This document shows, piece after piece, positions 37,097 through 46,897 of a stretch of DNA of 64,000 nucleotides (position 1 is the first letter of the stretch; every line of letters starts with the position of its first letter). The notes beneath the pieces were generated by a model. It made no database searches. It was not told the DNA's origin and was given only the letters and a program-made list of their open reading frames with translations. Source of the stretch: Pseudomonas asuensis (lineage in GTDB: Bacteria; Pseudomonadota; Gammaproteobacteria; Pseudomonadales; Pseudomonadaceae); contig NZ_BMNW01000002.1 of the NCBI RefSeq assembly GCF_014646755.1, positions 1-64,000 on the forward strand. Direction: 5' to 3'. A program made the translations under genes and the position numbers.

Positions 37097-37934
37097 TCTC
37101 TCTCGCAGCAAGCGCTGGTCATTCAACCGCATTGCTATCCATGCCACGCTGCTGGTGGCTTGCGCTGTCTATCTCGTACCGCTGATCGTCATGCTGCTGA
37201 CCAGCTTCAAAACACCGGATGACGTGCGCACCGGCAACTTGCTGACGTTACCAGTGGATTGGACACTCATTGGCTGGATAAAGGCCTGGAGCACGGTTCA
37301 CGAGTATTTCTGGAACTCGTTCATGATCACGGTTCCCGCCGTAATCATCTCGACCTTTATCGGCGCGCTTAACGGTTATGCCTTGTCGAAGTGGAGTTTC
37401 AAGGGCTCCAACGTCCTCTTCAGCATGCTCCTGTTCGGCTGCTTTATTCCCTTCCAGGTCATCCTGCTGCCGATGTCATTCACACTGGGCAAGCTGGGTC
37501 TGGCCAATACCACGACAGGGCTTGTGCTGGTCCATGTGATTTACGGCCTGGCATTCACAACTCTGTTCTTTCGTAATTATTACGTAGGCATACCTGACGC
37601 CCTGATCAAGGCGGCACGTCTTGACGGGGCAGGGTTCTTTACCATTTTCTGGAAGATTCTATTACCTCTGTCTACTCCCATCGTGATGGTGAGCCTGATA
37701 TGGCAGTTCACCCAGGTCTGGAATGACTTTCTCTTCGGCGTAGTGTTCGCCAGCGGCTCAGCCCAGCCGATTACAGTAGCGCTCAATAACCTGGTGAATA
37801 CCAGTACTGGAGCCAAGGAATACAACGTGGACATGGCTGCTGCAATGATTGCGGCGCTGCCGACACTGCTCGTTTACATCTTCGCCGGCAAGTATTTCGT
37901 CCGTGGTCTGACCTCGGGCGTCGTCAAAGGATAA
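37089..37934 (+). CDS. gtsC: Glucose ABC transporter permease GtsC
   Basis: MalG-type permease, 281 aa, six helices. The EAA loop is KAARLDGAGFFTIFWKILLPL near residues 175-195. It pairs with GtsB to form the translocation pore. Start overlaps the gtsB 3' end by 8 nt, indicating tight coupling. Confidence 0.93.
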   Translation: MADLSRSKRWSFNRIAIHATLLVACAVYLVPLIVMLLTSFKTPDDVRTGNLLTLPVDWTLIGWIKAWSTVHEYFWNSFMITVPAVIISTFIGALNGYALSKWSFKGSNVLFSMLLFGCFIPFQVILLPMSFTLGKLGLANTTTGLVLVHVIYGLAFTTLFFRNYYVGIPDALIKAARLDGAGFFTIFWKILLPLSTPIVMVSLIWQFTQVWNDFLFGVVFASGSAQPITVALNNLVNTSTGAKEYNVDMAAAMIAALPTLLVYIFAGKYFVRGLTSGVVKG

Positions 37935-37942
37935 GAACAATC

Positions 37943-39046
37943 ATGGCCGCTTTAGAATTAAAAAACGTCCGCAAGACCTATGGCAATGCCGCTCAGGAAG
38001 CACTCAAGGGTATCAATATCAGCATTGATACCGGGCAGTTTCTTATCTTGGTCGGTCCCTCTGGCTGTGGTAAATCCACGCTGATGAATGCCATCGCTGG
38101 TCTGGAAGATATCTCCAGTGGCGCCATTATCTTGGGTGGCGAAGACGTCACTACAGTCGAGCCTAAAGACCGTGACATTGCCATGGTCTTTCAATCGTAT
38201 GCGCTGTATCCCACGATGACGGTTCGGGAGAACATCGCGTTTGGTCTTAAGATTCGCAAGACGCCAGCCGACCAGATCGCTGCCGAAGTGGATCGTGTAG
38301 CAAAGCTTCTTCAGATTGAGCACTTGCTTGAGCGTAAGCCCTCTCAGCTCTCCGGTGGGCAGCAGCAACGTGTTGCCATGGGGCGGGCCCTGGCGCGTCG
38401 CCCCAAGCTATATCTGTTTGATGAGCCGCTTTCCAACCTTGATGCAAAGCTGCGCGTGGAGATGCGCACCGAAATCAAGCTAATGCATCAGCGGCTCAAA
38501 ACCACCACGGTGTATGTAACGCATGACCAGATTGAGGCCATGACGCTTGGTGATCGCGTAGCCGTTATGAAAGACGGTGAAGTCCAGCAATTTGGTACAC
38601 CACAGGAGATCTACAACAATCCTGCCAATCTGTTTGTGGCCAGCTTCATTGGCTCTCCGCCAATGAACTTCATTCCTGTTGCTCTGGATCAGGAAAGTGG
38701 ACGTTCCGTTGTACGCTTGCAGGGGCAGGGCGAGCGTATAGCTATCTCCCTCCCAATGCTTCAAACCGCTCTGGCAGACGGGCGCGAAGCAATTTTAGGC
38801 ATTCGTCCTGAGCAAATTTGCATTCGCCGTGGTCAGATCGGCGATTTGCCATTGGTCAGTGCCCGAGTGCAGGTTGTGGAACCAACAGGTCCCGATACTC
38901 TGGTTTATGTTGAGGTCAACGGCGTCCAGGTGTGTTGCCGACTAGCGCCAGTCGACACTCCTGAAATCGGATCTATCGTTGCGCTAGAGCTTGATGTAGA
39001 GCGTCTCGTATTATTCGAACCTGCTTCAGGTGCTCGTATCGCTTAG
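37943..39046 (+). CDS. gtsD: Glucose ABC transporter ATPase GtsD
   Basis: MalK/UgpC-type ATP-binding subunit, 367 aa. Walker A GPSGCGKST near 38, Q-loop AMVFQSYALYP, signature LSGGQQQR, Walker B LYLFDEPLSNLD, and the H-loop VYVTHDQ. A C-terminal TOBE regulatory domain (from about residue 240) carries the GIRPEQI motif. The next gene is 9 nt away, so the operon continues into the fructokinase and isomerase. Confidence 0.94.
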   Translation: MAALELKNVRKTYGNAAQEALKGINISIDTGQFLILVGPSGCGKSTLMNAIAGLEDISSGAIILGGEDVTTVEPKDRDIAMVFQSYALYPTMTVRENIAFGLKIRKTPADQIAAEVDRVAKLLQIEHLLERKPSQLSGGQQQRVAMGRALARRPKLYLFDEPLSNLDAKLRVEMRTEIKLMHQRLKTTTVYVTHDQIEAMTLGDRVAVMKDGEVQQFGTPQEIYNNPANLFVASFIGSPPMNFIPVALDQESGRSVVRLQGQGERIAISLPMLQTALADGREAILGIRPEQICIRRGQIGDLPLVSARVQVVEPTGPDTLVYVEVNGVQVCCRLAPVDTPEIGSIVALELDVERLVLFEPASGARIA

Positions 39047-39055
39047 GAGAAAGTT

Positions 39056-39967
39056 ATGACATTGCCACGTGTGGTGGTTTTTGGAGAAGCTCTGACCGAC
39101 CTGGTCCAGCATTCACCCGGACAGTGGCAGGGCCATCCAGGCGGTGCACCGTGGAATGTTGCCCGAACGCTGGCGCGTTTGGGCGTACCCGCTGCGTTTG
39201 CAGGATCAATAAGCCGCGACTCTCTTGGCGATGAGATTCACGAGCAATCTCACGCGTCCGGGCTGGATATGCGTTTTTTGCAGCGGGTCGAAGCCGATCC
39301 GCTGGTAGCGGTGGTGCCATCTAGCAACCCACCCCGGTATTTCTTTGCAGGGGAGGCGGATCTGGCCTTTGATCCCGATGCGCTACCTGAGGGGTGGCTG
39401 GAGGCAGCAGAGCTTTGCCATTTCAGTTGCATCAGTCTGGCACGCGAACCCTTGGCCTCCAGGTTGCTGGAGCAAGCGGAAAAGGCTAAGTCGGCCGGCA
39501 AGCGCATCAGCTATGACCCCAACTGGCGAAACCTGATGGGTGACGATTACTGCCACCGTATTTTTCCGACCCTGGTGAGACTGGCGGATGACATCAAACT
39601 CTCTGATGAGGATCTGGAAAATATCTACCCCGGACTGACACCAGAGCAGGGCTTGAGTCGTTTGCGCGACATGAACCCGGACGCCAATATCCTTTATACG
39701 CAAGGTGCCAAGGGCATCACGCTGTTTACCCAGCAAGGCGAGTGGAATCAGCCTGGCATTCCGGTTCATGTTGCGGATACCGTGGGCGCCGGTGATGCCT
39801 GCATGGCAGGCTGGCTGGCGTCAGGAATCATCTCCAGTGCATCACTGGAGGAGCGTCTCGTGTTCGCAGCCGCCTGTGCTTCGGTGTCTTGCCAAAAGTC
39901 AGGTGCCTATGCGCCTACGCTTGATGACGTTCGCGCCATGATGGCGACTTCACCGCTGCCTGCCTAA
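39056..39967 (+). CDS. PfkB-family fructokinase
   Basis: Carbohydrate kinase of the PfkB/ribokinase family, 303 aa. The N-terminal signature GGAPWNVARTLARLG and the C-terminal DTVGAGDACMAGWL (catalytic Asp in GAGD) are present. Similarity is to fructokinases, so the likely reaction is fructose to fructose 6-phosphate. A TAGGAGAAAG ribosome binding site precedes ATG 39056. It is placed between gtsD and an AGE-family isomerase, and suggests mannose use (see findings). The precise substrate is not proven from sequence. Confidence 0.85.
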   Translation: MTLPRVVVFGEALTDLVQHSPGQWQGHPGGAPWNVARTLARLGVPAAFAGSISRDSLGDEIHEQSHASGLDMRFLQRVEADPLVAVVPSSNPPRYFFAGEADLAFDPDALPEGWLEAAELCHFSCISLAREPLASRLLEQAEKAKSAGKRISYDPNWRNLMGDDYCHRIFPTLVRLADDIKLSDEDLENIYPGLTPEQGLSRLRDMNPDANILYTQGAKGITLFTQQGEWNQPGIPVHVADTVGAGDACMAGWLASGIISSASLEERLVFAAACASVSCQKSGAYAPTLDDVRAMMATSPLPA

Positions 39968-39977
39968 GGGACTTACT

Positions 39978-41189
39978 ATGAACTTTCCAGATTTCCGCCA
40001 ACGTGACACCTTGCTGAATCATATTCAGCATACGCTGGCCTTTTACTACCCACGTTGTATAGACGAGCAGGGCGGTTTCTTTCAATTCTTTCGGGATAAC
40101 GGTGATATCTATGACAGAGAAACTCGCCATTTAGTCTCCAGTACCCGCTTCGTCTTCAACTTTGCTATGGCCTATCGGCAATTCGGTAACGCCGAATATC
40201 TAGAGGCTACACGGCATGGTCTTCAATTTTTAAGGGAAAGGCATCTTCAACCCAATGGTAGCTACGCCTGGCTACTAAAGGGCAACGAGGTTGTAGACGG
40301 CACCAATCATGCCTATGGTTTGGCATTTGTTATCCTGGCCTACTCGCATGGCATGATGGCTGGTGTTGAAGAAGCCAAGGTCTGGCTGGCCGAAGCCTGG
40401 GACACGTTCGAACATTATTTCTGGCGTGAGGAAGATGGTCTGTACTGCGATGAGATCAGTGCGGATTGGGCCGAGGTTTCTCCCTACCGCGGACAAAATG
40501 CAAACATGCATGCGTGTGAGGCACTTTTGGCTGCGTACGAGGCTACCAAGGAGTCTCGCTATCTGGACCGGGCTGAGACGCTTGCAGTCAACATGACCCA
40601 ACGCCAGGCTGCATTGAGCCAGGAAAGTGCTGAGGTAGCGCGAGATGTACCCGGAGGCTTGATCTGGGAGCACTACCATCAGAATTGGACCATTGATTGG
40701 GATTACAACCGAGACGATCCAGCCAACCTGTTCCGTCCGTGGGGATTCCAGCCTGGACACCAGGTTGAGTGGGCAAAGCTCTTGCTGATACTTGAGCGTC
40801 ATCGTCCTCATGCATGGTTGGCCCCACGTGCCGCGGAGCTGTTTGATGCCGCGTGGAAAACGTCGTGGGATAACGAGTTTGGTGGCTTGTATTACGGCTT
40901 CGCTCCAGACGGTAGCGTTTGTGATCCAGACAAATATTTCTGGGTTCAGGCAGAAGCATTAGCAGCGGCTGCCTTGCTTGCCAAGCGAATCGATGACAGT
41001 AAATATTGGAAACAGTACGAGCAGCTCTGGCACTATAGTTGGGAGCACTTTATAGATCACGAGCATGGCGCTTGGTGGCGCATTCTCGACCGTCGAAATA
41101 CCAAGTATTCCGACGAAAAAAGTCCGGCCGGAAAGGTCGACTACCACACCATGGGAGCCTGTTACGAGGTACTCAATGTTCTGCCGTGA
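39978..41189 (+). CDS. AGE-family sugar isomerase, probable D-mannose isomerase
   Basis: 403-aa (alpha/alpha)6-barrel protein of the N-acylglucosamine 2-epimerase family. Conserved segments are DGTNHAYGLAFVILAYSHG near 110, RGQNANMHACEALLAAYEA near 170, and KYFWVQAEALAAAALL near 312, each carrying the family His/Glu/Arg residues. The most likely activity is aldose-ketose isomerisation of mannose to fructose (ManI/YihS type), because the paired kinase upstream would phosphorylate fructose. A cellobiose or GlcNAc epimerase role cannot be excluded. It starts 11 nt after the kinase. Confidence 0.8.
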   Translation: MNFPDFRQRDTLLNHIQHTLAFYYPRCIDEQGGFFQFFRDNGDIYDRETRHLVSSTRFVFNFAMAYRQFGNAEYLEATRHGLQFLRERHLQPNGSYAWLLKGNEVVDGTNHAYGLAFVILAYSHGMMAGVEEAKVWLAEAWDTFEHYFWREEDGLYCDEISADWAEVSPYRGQNANMHACEALLAAYEATKESRYLDRAETLAVNMTQRQAALSQESAEVARDVPGGLIWEHYHQNWTIDWDYNRDDPANLFRPWGFQPGHQVEWAKLLLILERHRPHAWLAPRAAELFDAAWKTSWDNEFGGLYYGFAPDGSVCDPDKYFWVQAEALAAAALLAKRIDDSKYWKQYEQLWHYSWEHFIDHEHGAWWRILDRRNTKYSDEKSPAGKVDYHTMGACYEVLNVLP

Positions 41190-41265
41190 AGTTTAGCCAG
41201 TTATTGGCGTAGAACCTGTGGTGTGTTGCGTATAGCCCATTAAAAATTATAAAGGACCGAGAAGA

Positions 41266-42582
41266 ATGTATAAGCACAAAGGCAAACGCGTACGGCACTT
41301 GGCTGTGTTGTCGTTGGCTGCATTGGGTGGACTAAGTTCTGCTGCTCATGCGGCCGATGCCTTCGACCCTGAAGCGGGTGGTATGACAGGTGATTGGGGT
41401 GGCCTGCGTACCGAACTGCTGGACAAGGGTTACGACATCAAGCTGGAGTACGTTGGGGAAGGCGCCACCAACATGCGTGGTGGATACAACAACGATCACA
41501 CCGCACGCTGGTCATCTCAGTACATGTTCGGCTTGGCCGTCGACATGAACAAAACATTGGGTTGGGAGAATTCCGTATTCAAGGTCGCCATCACTTCTCG
41601 TGACGGCCGTAACCTGACCAATGACAATATTGGCGATCCACGTTCCGGTACATATTCCTCTGTGCAGGAAGTTTGGGGACGTGGTCAGACCTGGCGCCTG
41701 ACTCAGTTGTGGTTGAGCAAGGGCTTTTTTGATGGCCGTCTGGACATCAAGGCTGGTCGTTTCGGTGAGGGTGAAGATTTCAACTCCTTCGATTGCGACT
41801 TCCAAAACCTGGCGTTCTGCGGCTCCCAGGTGGGTAACTGGGTGGGTGATCAGTGGTACAACTGGCCGGTCAGCCAGTGGGCTATGCGCGTCAAATACAA
41901 CCTGACGCCTGAGCTGTTTGCCCAAGTGGGTGTTTATGAGCAGAACCCGTCTCTGCTTGAAACCGGTAACGGCTTCAAGATGAATACCAGCGGTTCCAAG
42001 GGCGTTATCCTGCCGGTCGAATTGGTATGGTCGCCGAAGCTGAACAGTCTGCCGGGCGAATACCGCTTCGGTTACTACTACAGCACCGCTGATGCGGACG
42101 ATGTAGATGGCGTTTCCAGCCGTCATTCCAGCAAGCATGGCTACTGGGTCGTGGCGAAGCAGCAGCTGACCACGCACAATGGTGATGCCTCTCGCGGTCT
42201 GAGTGTATTCGCCAACTTCACGGTGCATGATAAGGCTACCAACAAGGTAGACAACTACATCCAGGCGGGTGTGGTGTACAAGGGGCCGTTCGATGCACGT
42301 CCAAAGGACGACATCGGTTTCGGTTTGGCCCGTGTCCATACCAACAGCGATGCGCGTGATGCTCAGCGTGCGGCTAACCTGGCTACCGGTATCGACAACT
42401 ATGACAACCCAGGTTATGTACCGCTGCAGTACAGCGAATACAATGCTGAACTGTACTACGGTGTACACGTAACCAATTGGCTTACCGTGCGTCCGAATAT
42501 TCAGTTCATGCGTAACCCGGGCGGTGTTAAGGAAGTCGACAATGCTGTTGTCGGCGGCCTGAAGGTCCAAGCGGTCTTCTAA
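41266..42582 (+). CDS. oprB: Carbohydrate-selective porin OprB
   Basis: Outer-membrane porin for glucose and related sugars, 438 aa with a signal peptide ending near residue 29 (AAHA). The mature start is FDPEAGGMTGDWGGLRTEL, a hallmark of OprB; the sequence is rich in aromatic residues and alternating beta-strand patterns, and it ends in a C-terminal aromatic (AVF). It closes the sugar transport operon. Confidence 0.94.
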   Translation: MYKHKGKRVRHLAVLSLAALGGLSSAAHAADAFDPEAGGMTGDWGGLRTELLDKGYDIKLEYVGEGATNMRGGYNNDHTARWSSQYMFGLAVDMNKTLGWENSVFKVAITSRDGRNLTNDNIGDPRSGTYSSVQEVWGRGQTWRLTQLWLSKGFFDGRLDIKAGRFGEGEDFNSFDCDFQNLAFCGSQVGNWVGDQWYNWPVSQWAMRVKYNLTPELFAQVGVYEQNPSLLETGNGFKMNTSGSKGVILPVELVWSPKLNSLPGEYRFGYYYSTADADDVDGVSSRHSSKHGYWVVAKQQLTTHNGDASRGLSVFANFTVHDKATNKVDNYIQAGVVYKGPFDARPKDDIGFGLARVHTNSDARDAQRAANLATGIDNYDNPGYVPLQYSEYNAELYYGVHVTNWLTVRPNIQFMRNPGGVKEVDNAVVGGLKVQAVF

Positions 42583-42603
42583 TTCTGCAGAGGGTACTGG
42601 GCG

Positions 42604-42633
42604 CAGCGAACAGTGTGTTTATACTGTTCGCTG
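42604..42633 (+). terminator. Hairpin downstream of oprB
   Basis: A perfect 11-bp stem (42604-42614 with 42623-42633) with an 8-nt loop lies 21 nt after the oprB stop. No T-run follows, so it may be a 3'-stabilising hairpin more than a strong terminator. Confidence 0.6.
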
Positions 42634-42656
42634 TGTCCAGATGCTGAGGTAGTCCT

Positions 42657-42830
42657 GTGGGTAAGGTTGAGAGTCCCTGCGTGAGCCAGTGCAAGCTCAA
42701 GGATGAAATTTGTCAGGGATGCGGTCGTAGCCGTGATGAAATCAAGGGCTGGAAGTCCATGAAGGACAAAGAGCGCAAGGATGTGGTCGAGAAGGCCAGC
42801 AAGCGCCTTAAGAAGCTCAAGAAGAAATAA
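42657..42830 (+). CDS. DUF1289 small protein, 57 aa
   Basis: A short protein with the DUF1289 signature: SPCVSQC-K-L-x-x-E-I-C-x-G-C-G-R-x-x-x-E-I-x-G-W near the N-terminus, with four cysteines likely binding a metal, followed by a Lys/Glu-rich tail. Start is GTG 42657, with GAGG about 7 nt upstream. Function unknown; proteins of this family are small and often lie near other metabolic genes. A hairpin follows its stop. It was not detectable by length-filtered gene calling. Confidence 0.75.
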   Translation: MGKVESPCVSQCKLKDEICQGCGRSRDEIKGWKSMKDKERKDVVEKASKRLKKLKKK

Positions 42831-42839
42831 CCCGCTTAC

Positions 42840-42868
42840 AGGCTGAAGCTACCGCTCCAGCCTTTCTC
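42840..42868 (+). terminator. Hairpin after the DUF1289 gene
   Basis: A stem (42840-42845 with 42858-42863, extended with one internal mismatch) precedes CTTTCTC. It lies between the convergent DUF1289 and hexR stops. Confidence 0.5.
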
Positions 42869-42873
42869 ACCTG

Positions 42874-43749
42874 TTACAACTCTTCCTGTTCCTGCTCCAT
42901 TGGATAGCGTGTCGCTACCAGACTTTCCTTTACCTTGCGCAAGTGCGGCTGAAAATCAACACCGCGGCGCAGCGTAACGCCGGTAGCCAGGATATCCAGT
43001 ACCGTTAGCTGGACGATACGTGATGACATCGGCATGTAGATATCAGTGTCTTCAGGGACCGGAATATCGAGGCTCAGCGTCGATACCTTCGCAAGCGGCG
43101 AATTGGCGGCTGTCATCCCGATCACTGACGCTCCGTTATCGCGTGCCAGCTTGGCAACATCCACGAGCTCGCGTGTTCGGCCGGTATAGGAAATGATAAC
43201 GAACACCTCACCTATCTGCGCTACAGACGCAAGCATACGCTGCATGAGAATGTCTGAGTGAGCCGATACGGCCAGTCCGAAGCGGAAGAATTTGTGCTGG
43301 GCATCCAGGGCCACAGGCGCAGAAGCACCTAGACCAAAGAAATGGATCTGCCGTGCCTGGATCAGGAGATTGACGGCACGGTTGATCACTTGGGCATCCA
43401 GGCGTTGACGAGCATTGTCGAGCGAGGCAATTGTGCTGCTGAAAATCTTTTCCGAATACGCCTCAGGTTCGTCATCTGCTTCCACTGCCTGACTTACATA
43501 TACCGCGCCACTGGCGATACTCTGGGCCAGCTGGATCTTCATTTCGGGATAACCGCTGATTCCCAGGGATCGGCAAAAGCGGTTCACGGTGGGTTCGCTG
43601 ACTTGTGCCGCTTGCGCCAGGGCAGCAATGGTCAGGCGGGTAGCCTGTCGGGGATTGTTTAGAATAACCTCGGCTACCTTGCGTTCGGCACGGTTCAATT
43701 CCGGCAGACGGGTCTGAATCAATTGCAGCAATGTGCTGGCGCGATCCAT
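42874..43749 (-). CDS. hexR: Transcriptional regulator HexR (RpiR family)
   Basis: HexR represses the zwf, edd and gap operons in Pseudomonas and is relieved by KDPG (established). The protein here is 291 aa with the start at ATG 43749 (AGGAGC 7 nt upstream); a TTG one codon earlier is not preferred. The N-terminal helix-turn-helix is [22 protein letters not shown] near residues 40-60, and the SIS sugar-binding domain contains [19 protein letters not shown] and [10 protein letters not shown]. It is divergent from zwf. Confidence 0.95.
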   Translation of the reverse strand: MDRASTLLQLIQTRLPELNRAERKVAEVILNNPRQATRLTIAALAQAAQVSEPTVNRFCRSLGISGYPEMKIQLAQSIASGAVYVSQAVEADDEPEAYSEKIFSSTIASLDNARQRLDAQVINRAVNLLIQARQIHFFGLGASAPVALDAQHKFFRFGLAVSAHSDILMQRMLASVAQIGEVFVIISYTGRTRELVDVAKLARDNGASVIGMTAANSPLAKVSTLSLDIPVPEDTDIYMPMSSRIVQLTVLDILATGVTLRRGVDFQPHLRKVKESLVATRYPMEQEQEEL

Positions 43750-43910
43750 CAAATGCTCCTGAAAGTTGTCATCCTTTTATCGTACAGCTATAGAGGAATA
43801 AGGCTGCATAAAAAGGTTTTATTAAAATTTTGATTTTTATACTACGTAAAAGGGGAAAGCTCACTTAAACTGAGCTTTCATTCACCAACTTTTCGTAAAA
43901 GAACGAATAT
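43750..43910. promoter_or_regulatory. hexR / zwf divergent regulatory region
   Basis: This 161-base region separates hexR and zwf. A 9-bp perfect inverted repeat lies at 43855-43863 and 43871-43879 (7-nt spacer), 32 nt before the zwf ATG. CGTAAAAG occurs twice (43846-43853 and 43894-43901). No TTGT-N7/8-ACAA HexR site was found here, unlike in the gap-edd region. Confidence 0.6.
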
Positions 43911-45380
43911 ATGCCAGCAGTTCGCGTACTCCCTTGCACTTTGGCCCTGTTCGGCGCGTTGGGCGATCTCGCTCTGCGCAAGTTGTTTCCGGCTCTCTAT
44001 CAACTCGATCGCGAAGGTCTCATGCATGACGATACGCGTATCGTCGCGCTTGCTCGAGATCAAGGAGACGGCACCAAGCAGCTCGCTCACATTGAAGAAC
44101 GGGTCCGGCATTACGTGCCGAATGCCGACTGGAATCAAGCCGTCTGGGAGCGTTTCGCCGCTCGCCTGAGCTACCGTGCTATGGATTTCCGACGCATGGA
44201 AGATTATGCCGGTTTGGCTGAAGATGTGGGCGACTCTGAAACGGTAATCGCTTACTTTGCCACACCTGCTTCAGTGTACAGCTCGATTTGTGAGAATCTG
44301 GATGCAGTGGGACTCAGCGACCGGACACGCGTGGTCATGGAAAAGCCCATCGGCCATGACCTTGAGTCTTCCCGAGTTGTAAACGACTCTGTGGCGCGAT
44401 TCTTCCCTGAAAGTCAGGTTTATCGTATAGACCATTACCTGGGTAAGGAAACTGTACAGAACCTGATCGCTCTGCGTTTTGCCAACAGCCTGTTCGAAAC
44501 CCAATGGAACCAGAATTATATTTCCCACGTGGAAATCACTGTTGCTGAAAAGGTGGGGATTGAGGGCCGCTGGGGTTATTTTGACCAAGCTGGCCAGCTG
44601 CGCGATATGGTGCAGAACCACCTGTTGCAATTGCTCTGCCTGACGGCAATGGATCCGCCGGCCGATCTTTCAGCCGATAGTATTCGTGATGAAAAGGTCA
44701 AGGTGCTCAAGGCGCTTGAGCCGATCACTGCCGATCAACTGGCCAGCCGTGTTGTGCTGGGGCAGTACACGAGTGGTTACAGTGATGGCAAGCCTGTGCC
44801 CGGTTACCTGGACGAAGAAAACTCCAACGAGAGCAGTAGCACGGAAACATTTGTCGCCATTCGCGCCGATATCCGCAACTGGCGCTGGTCCGGTGTGCCG
44901 TTCTACCTGCGTACCGGCAAGCGTATGCCGCAAAAGCTCTCGCAGATCGTTATACATTTCAAAGAGCCGCCACACTATATCTTTGCGCCTGAACAGCGGA
45001 GTCTGATCAACAACCGATTGATCATTCGTATTCAGCCGGATGAAGGTATTTCCCTGCAGGTTATGACCAAAGATCAAGGTCTGAGCAAGGGCATGCAGCT
45101 GCGGAGCGGTCCTTTGCAGCTCAACTTCTCTGAAGCATTCAAATCGGCACGTGTGCCTGATGCCTACGAGCGCTTGCTGTTGGAAGTCATGCAAGGCAAC
45201 CAGTCTCTCTTCGTTCGCAAGGACGAGATCGAGGCAGCCTGGCGTTGGTGCGACCAACTCATGGAAGGCTGGCAAAAAATGGGTGACACCCCGAAATCAT
45301 ATGCAGCTGGCACTTGGGGCCCGCTAACCTCCATTGCACTCATCGCACGTGACGGGAGATCGTGGTATGGCGATATCTAA
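43911..45380 (+). CDS. zwf: Glucose-6-phosphate 1-dehydrogenase
   Basis: 489-aa enzyme that oxidises glucose 6-phosphate to 6-phosphogluconolactone, with NADP-binding loop [12 protein letters not shown] at the N-terminus and catalytic motif RIDHYLGKE at residues 172-180. It is the first gene of zwf-pgl-eda; pgl overlaps its end by 14 nt. Start ATG 43911 is supported by similarity from the first residues. Confidence 0.96.
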   Translation: MPAVRVLPCTLALFGALGDLALRKLFPALYQLDREGLMHDDTRIVALARDQGDGTKQLAHIEERVRHYVPNADWNQAVWERFAARLSYRAMDFRRMEDYAGLAEDVGDSETVIAYFATPASVYSSICENLDAVGLSDRTRVVMEKPIGHDLESSRVVNDSVARFFPESQVYRIDHYLGKETVQNLIALRFANSLFETQWNQNYISHVEITVAEKVGIEGRWGYFDQAGQLRDMVQNHLLQLLCLTAMDPPADLSADSIRDEKVKVLKALEPITADQLASRVVLGQYTSGYSDGKPVPGYLDEENSNESSSTETFVAIRADIRNWRWSGVPFYLRTGKRMPQKLSQIVIHFKEPPHYIFAPEQRSLINNRLIIRIQPDEGISLQVMTKDQGLSKGMQLRSGPLQLNFSEAFKSARVPDAYERLLLEVMQGNQSLFVRKDEIEAAWRWCDQLMEGWQKMGDTPKSYAAGTWGPLTSIALIARDGRSWYGDI

Positions 45381-46077
45381 TCTGCCACAAGGCGTCGACT
45401 TCATTGAACTCGATAGCCGTGAGGCCCATGCTGAGCAGCTGACTCTGGCTGTAGCAGCTGCGCTTCGTGAAGCAATTGCACAAAAGGGTCTTGCAACACT
45501 GGTCGTTTCAGGCGGTCGCAGCCCCGTGCTGTTCTTCGAGCAATTATCCGAGCAGGCGCTGGACTGGGCAAAGGTCACCATTAGCCTTGCAGATGAGCGC
45601 TGGGTTCCGCTTGAGCATCCGGACAGCAACGGCGGTTTGATTCGTAAGCACCTGCTGCGTAACGCGGCCCGTGCTGCCACCTTTATGGATGTGTATAGCG
45701 CAGGTGAAAACGCTGAGGCAGCTGCAGAGCAAACGGACAAGCGTTTGCAGGATCTGCCCAAGCCCATTGATGTCCTGGTGCTAGGCATGGGTGATGATGC
45801 CCATACTGCCTCGCTGTTCCCTGGTAGCCCTGGGCTTGAAGAGGCACTTGACCCACAGAGCGAGCGTTTGTGTTTGCCCATGTGGGCACCTTCCGTACCT
45901 CGTCAACGCCTGACCATGACCCGTGCCTTGTTGTCTGGTGCCCAAAATCAGTTCCTGGCAATCCAGGGTCAGAGCAAGTTGGCTGCTTTGCAGACTGCTG
46001 CAACCGCTGGTGATGAGCTGGCGACTCCGATCAGCGCCTTCCTGCGTGAGCCGCTGAAGATCTATTGGTGCCCCTGA
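45367..46077 (+). CDS. pgl: 6-phosphogluconolactonase
   Basis: Pgl hydrolyses 6-phosphogluconolactone to 6-phosphogluconate. The chosen ATG 45367 lies inside the zwf reading frame (14-nt overlap) with GGGAG upstream and gives 236 aa; the 33-nt N-terminal extension is unsupported. Motifs: [23 protein letters not shown], and [16 protein letters not shown]. Confidence 0.94.
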   Translation: MAISNLPQGVDFIELDSREAHAEQLTLAVAAALREAIAQKGLATLVVSGGRSPVLFFEQLSEQALDWAKVTISLADERWVPLEHPDSNGGLIRKHLLRNAARAATFMDVYSAGENAEAAAEQTDKRLQDLPKPIDVLVLGMGDDAHTASLFPGSPGLEEALDPQSERLCLPMWAPSVPRQRLTMTRALLSGAQNQFLAIQGQSKLAALQTAATAGDELATPISAFLREPLKIYWCP

Positions 46078-46088
46078 GGATGAGTGAC

Positions 46089-46727
46089 ATGCAAAACAAG
46101 ATCGCTGCCATTGATGCGCTAAGCCAAAAAGCACGCATCCTGCCCGTCATCGTGATCAATGATCCGGCTGACGTCCTGCCTTTTGCCGACGCGATGGCAG
46201 CGGGTGGTCTCAAGACGCTGGAAATCACGTTGCGCTCCGCCTACGGCCTGGACGCTGTACGTTTGTTGCGTAAAGAGCGTCCTGAGCTAACGGTAGGAGT
46301 TGGTACCGTTCTGGATACCAGCATGTTTGACGCTGCGATAGAGGCGGGTGCTCAGTTCATTGTAACGCCAGGCTGCACGGATGAAATCCTTGAGGCAGGT
46401 GTTAAGAGCGATGTGCCGTTGTTACCTGGCATTGCGACACCGTCCGATATCATGCGGGCTTATCGCCTGGGTTATCGTCGCTTCAAGCTGTTTCCGGCCA
46501 ATGTCTACGGCGGAATAGATGCGCTGAAAGCCTTTGCCGGTCCTTTTGGCGATCTTCGATTTTGCCCAACAGGTGGGGTGAACCCAGGCAACGTCAAGGC
46601 CTATTTCCAGCAGAGCAACGTCATGTGCGTAGGGGGTAGCTGGATGCTGCCTTCCGATGTTATCAAGGCTCGAGACTGGGCCAAGATAGAACAGCTTTGC
46701 CGTGAAGCCCTGGCTACGCTCGACTAG
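46089..46727 (+). CDS. eda: 2-keto-3-deoxy-6-phosphogluconate aldolase
   Basis: Eda cleaves KDPG to pyruvate and glyceraldehyde 3-phosphate. The start is taken as ATG 46089 because GAGGA lies 8 nt before it; an ATG at 46080 sits directly on that ribosome binding site. 212 aa. Class I aldolase with Schiff-base lysine in RFKLFPAN, catalytic Glu in TLEITLRS, and GVGTVLD and FCPTGGV phosphate-binding segments. Confidence 0.94.
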   Translation: MQNKIAAIDALSQKARILPVIVINDPADVLPFADAMAAGGLKTLEITLRSAYGLDAVRLLRKERPELTVGVGTVLDTSMFDAAIEAGAQFIVTPGCTDEILEAGVKSDVPLLPGIATPSDIMRAYRLGYRRFKLFPANVYGGIDALKAFAGPFGDLRFCPTGGVNPGNVKAYFQQSNVMCVGGSWMLPSDVIKARDWAKIEQLCREALATLD

Positions 46728-46897
46728 CCACGCGATCTTGTTGACGGCTTGCCGGATGCAGGCCGTCTGCATGTCAGACCATCTATCTATTTTCTATCGA
46801 AAGGCCTGCCTGTTAAGTCATTTAGTCGCTAGGCTCAAAGGCCAAGTGACGCTATGATGCGCGACTTTTTGTTGCCGCTTACACCGGGAGGTGCCTT

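Noticed and set aside
41512-42570. Long 352-aa minus-strand frame opposite oprB
   Set aside because: It is the antisense shadow of oprB, whose signal peptide, start and family match are clear.
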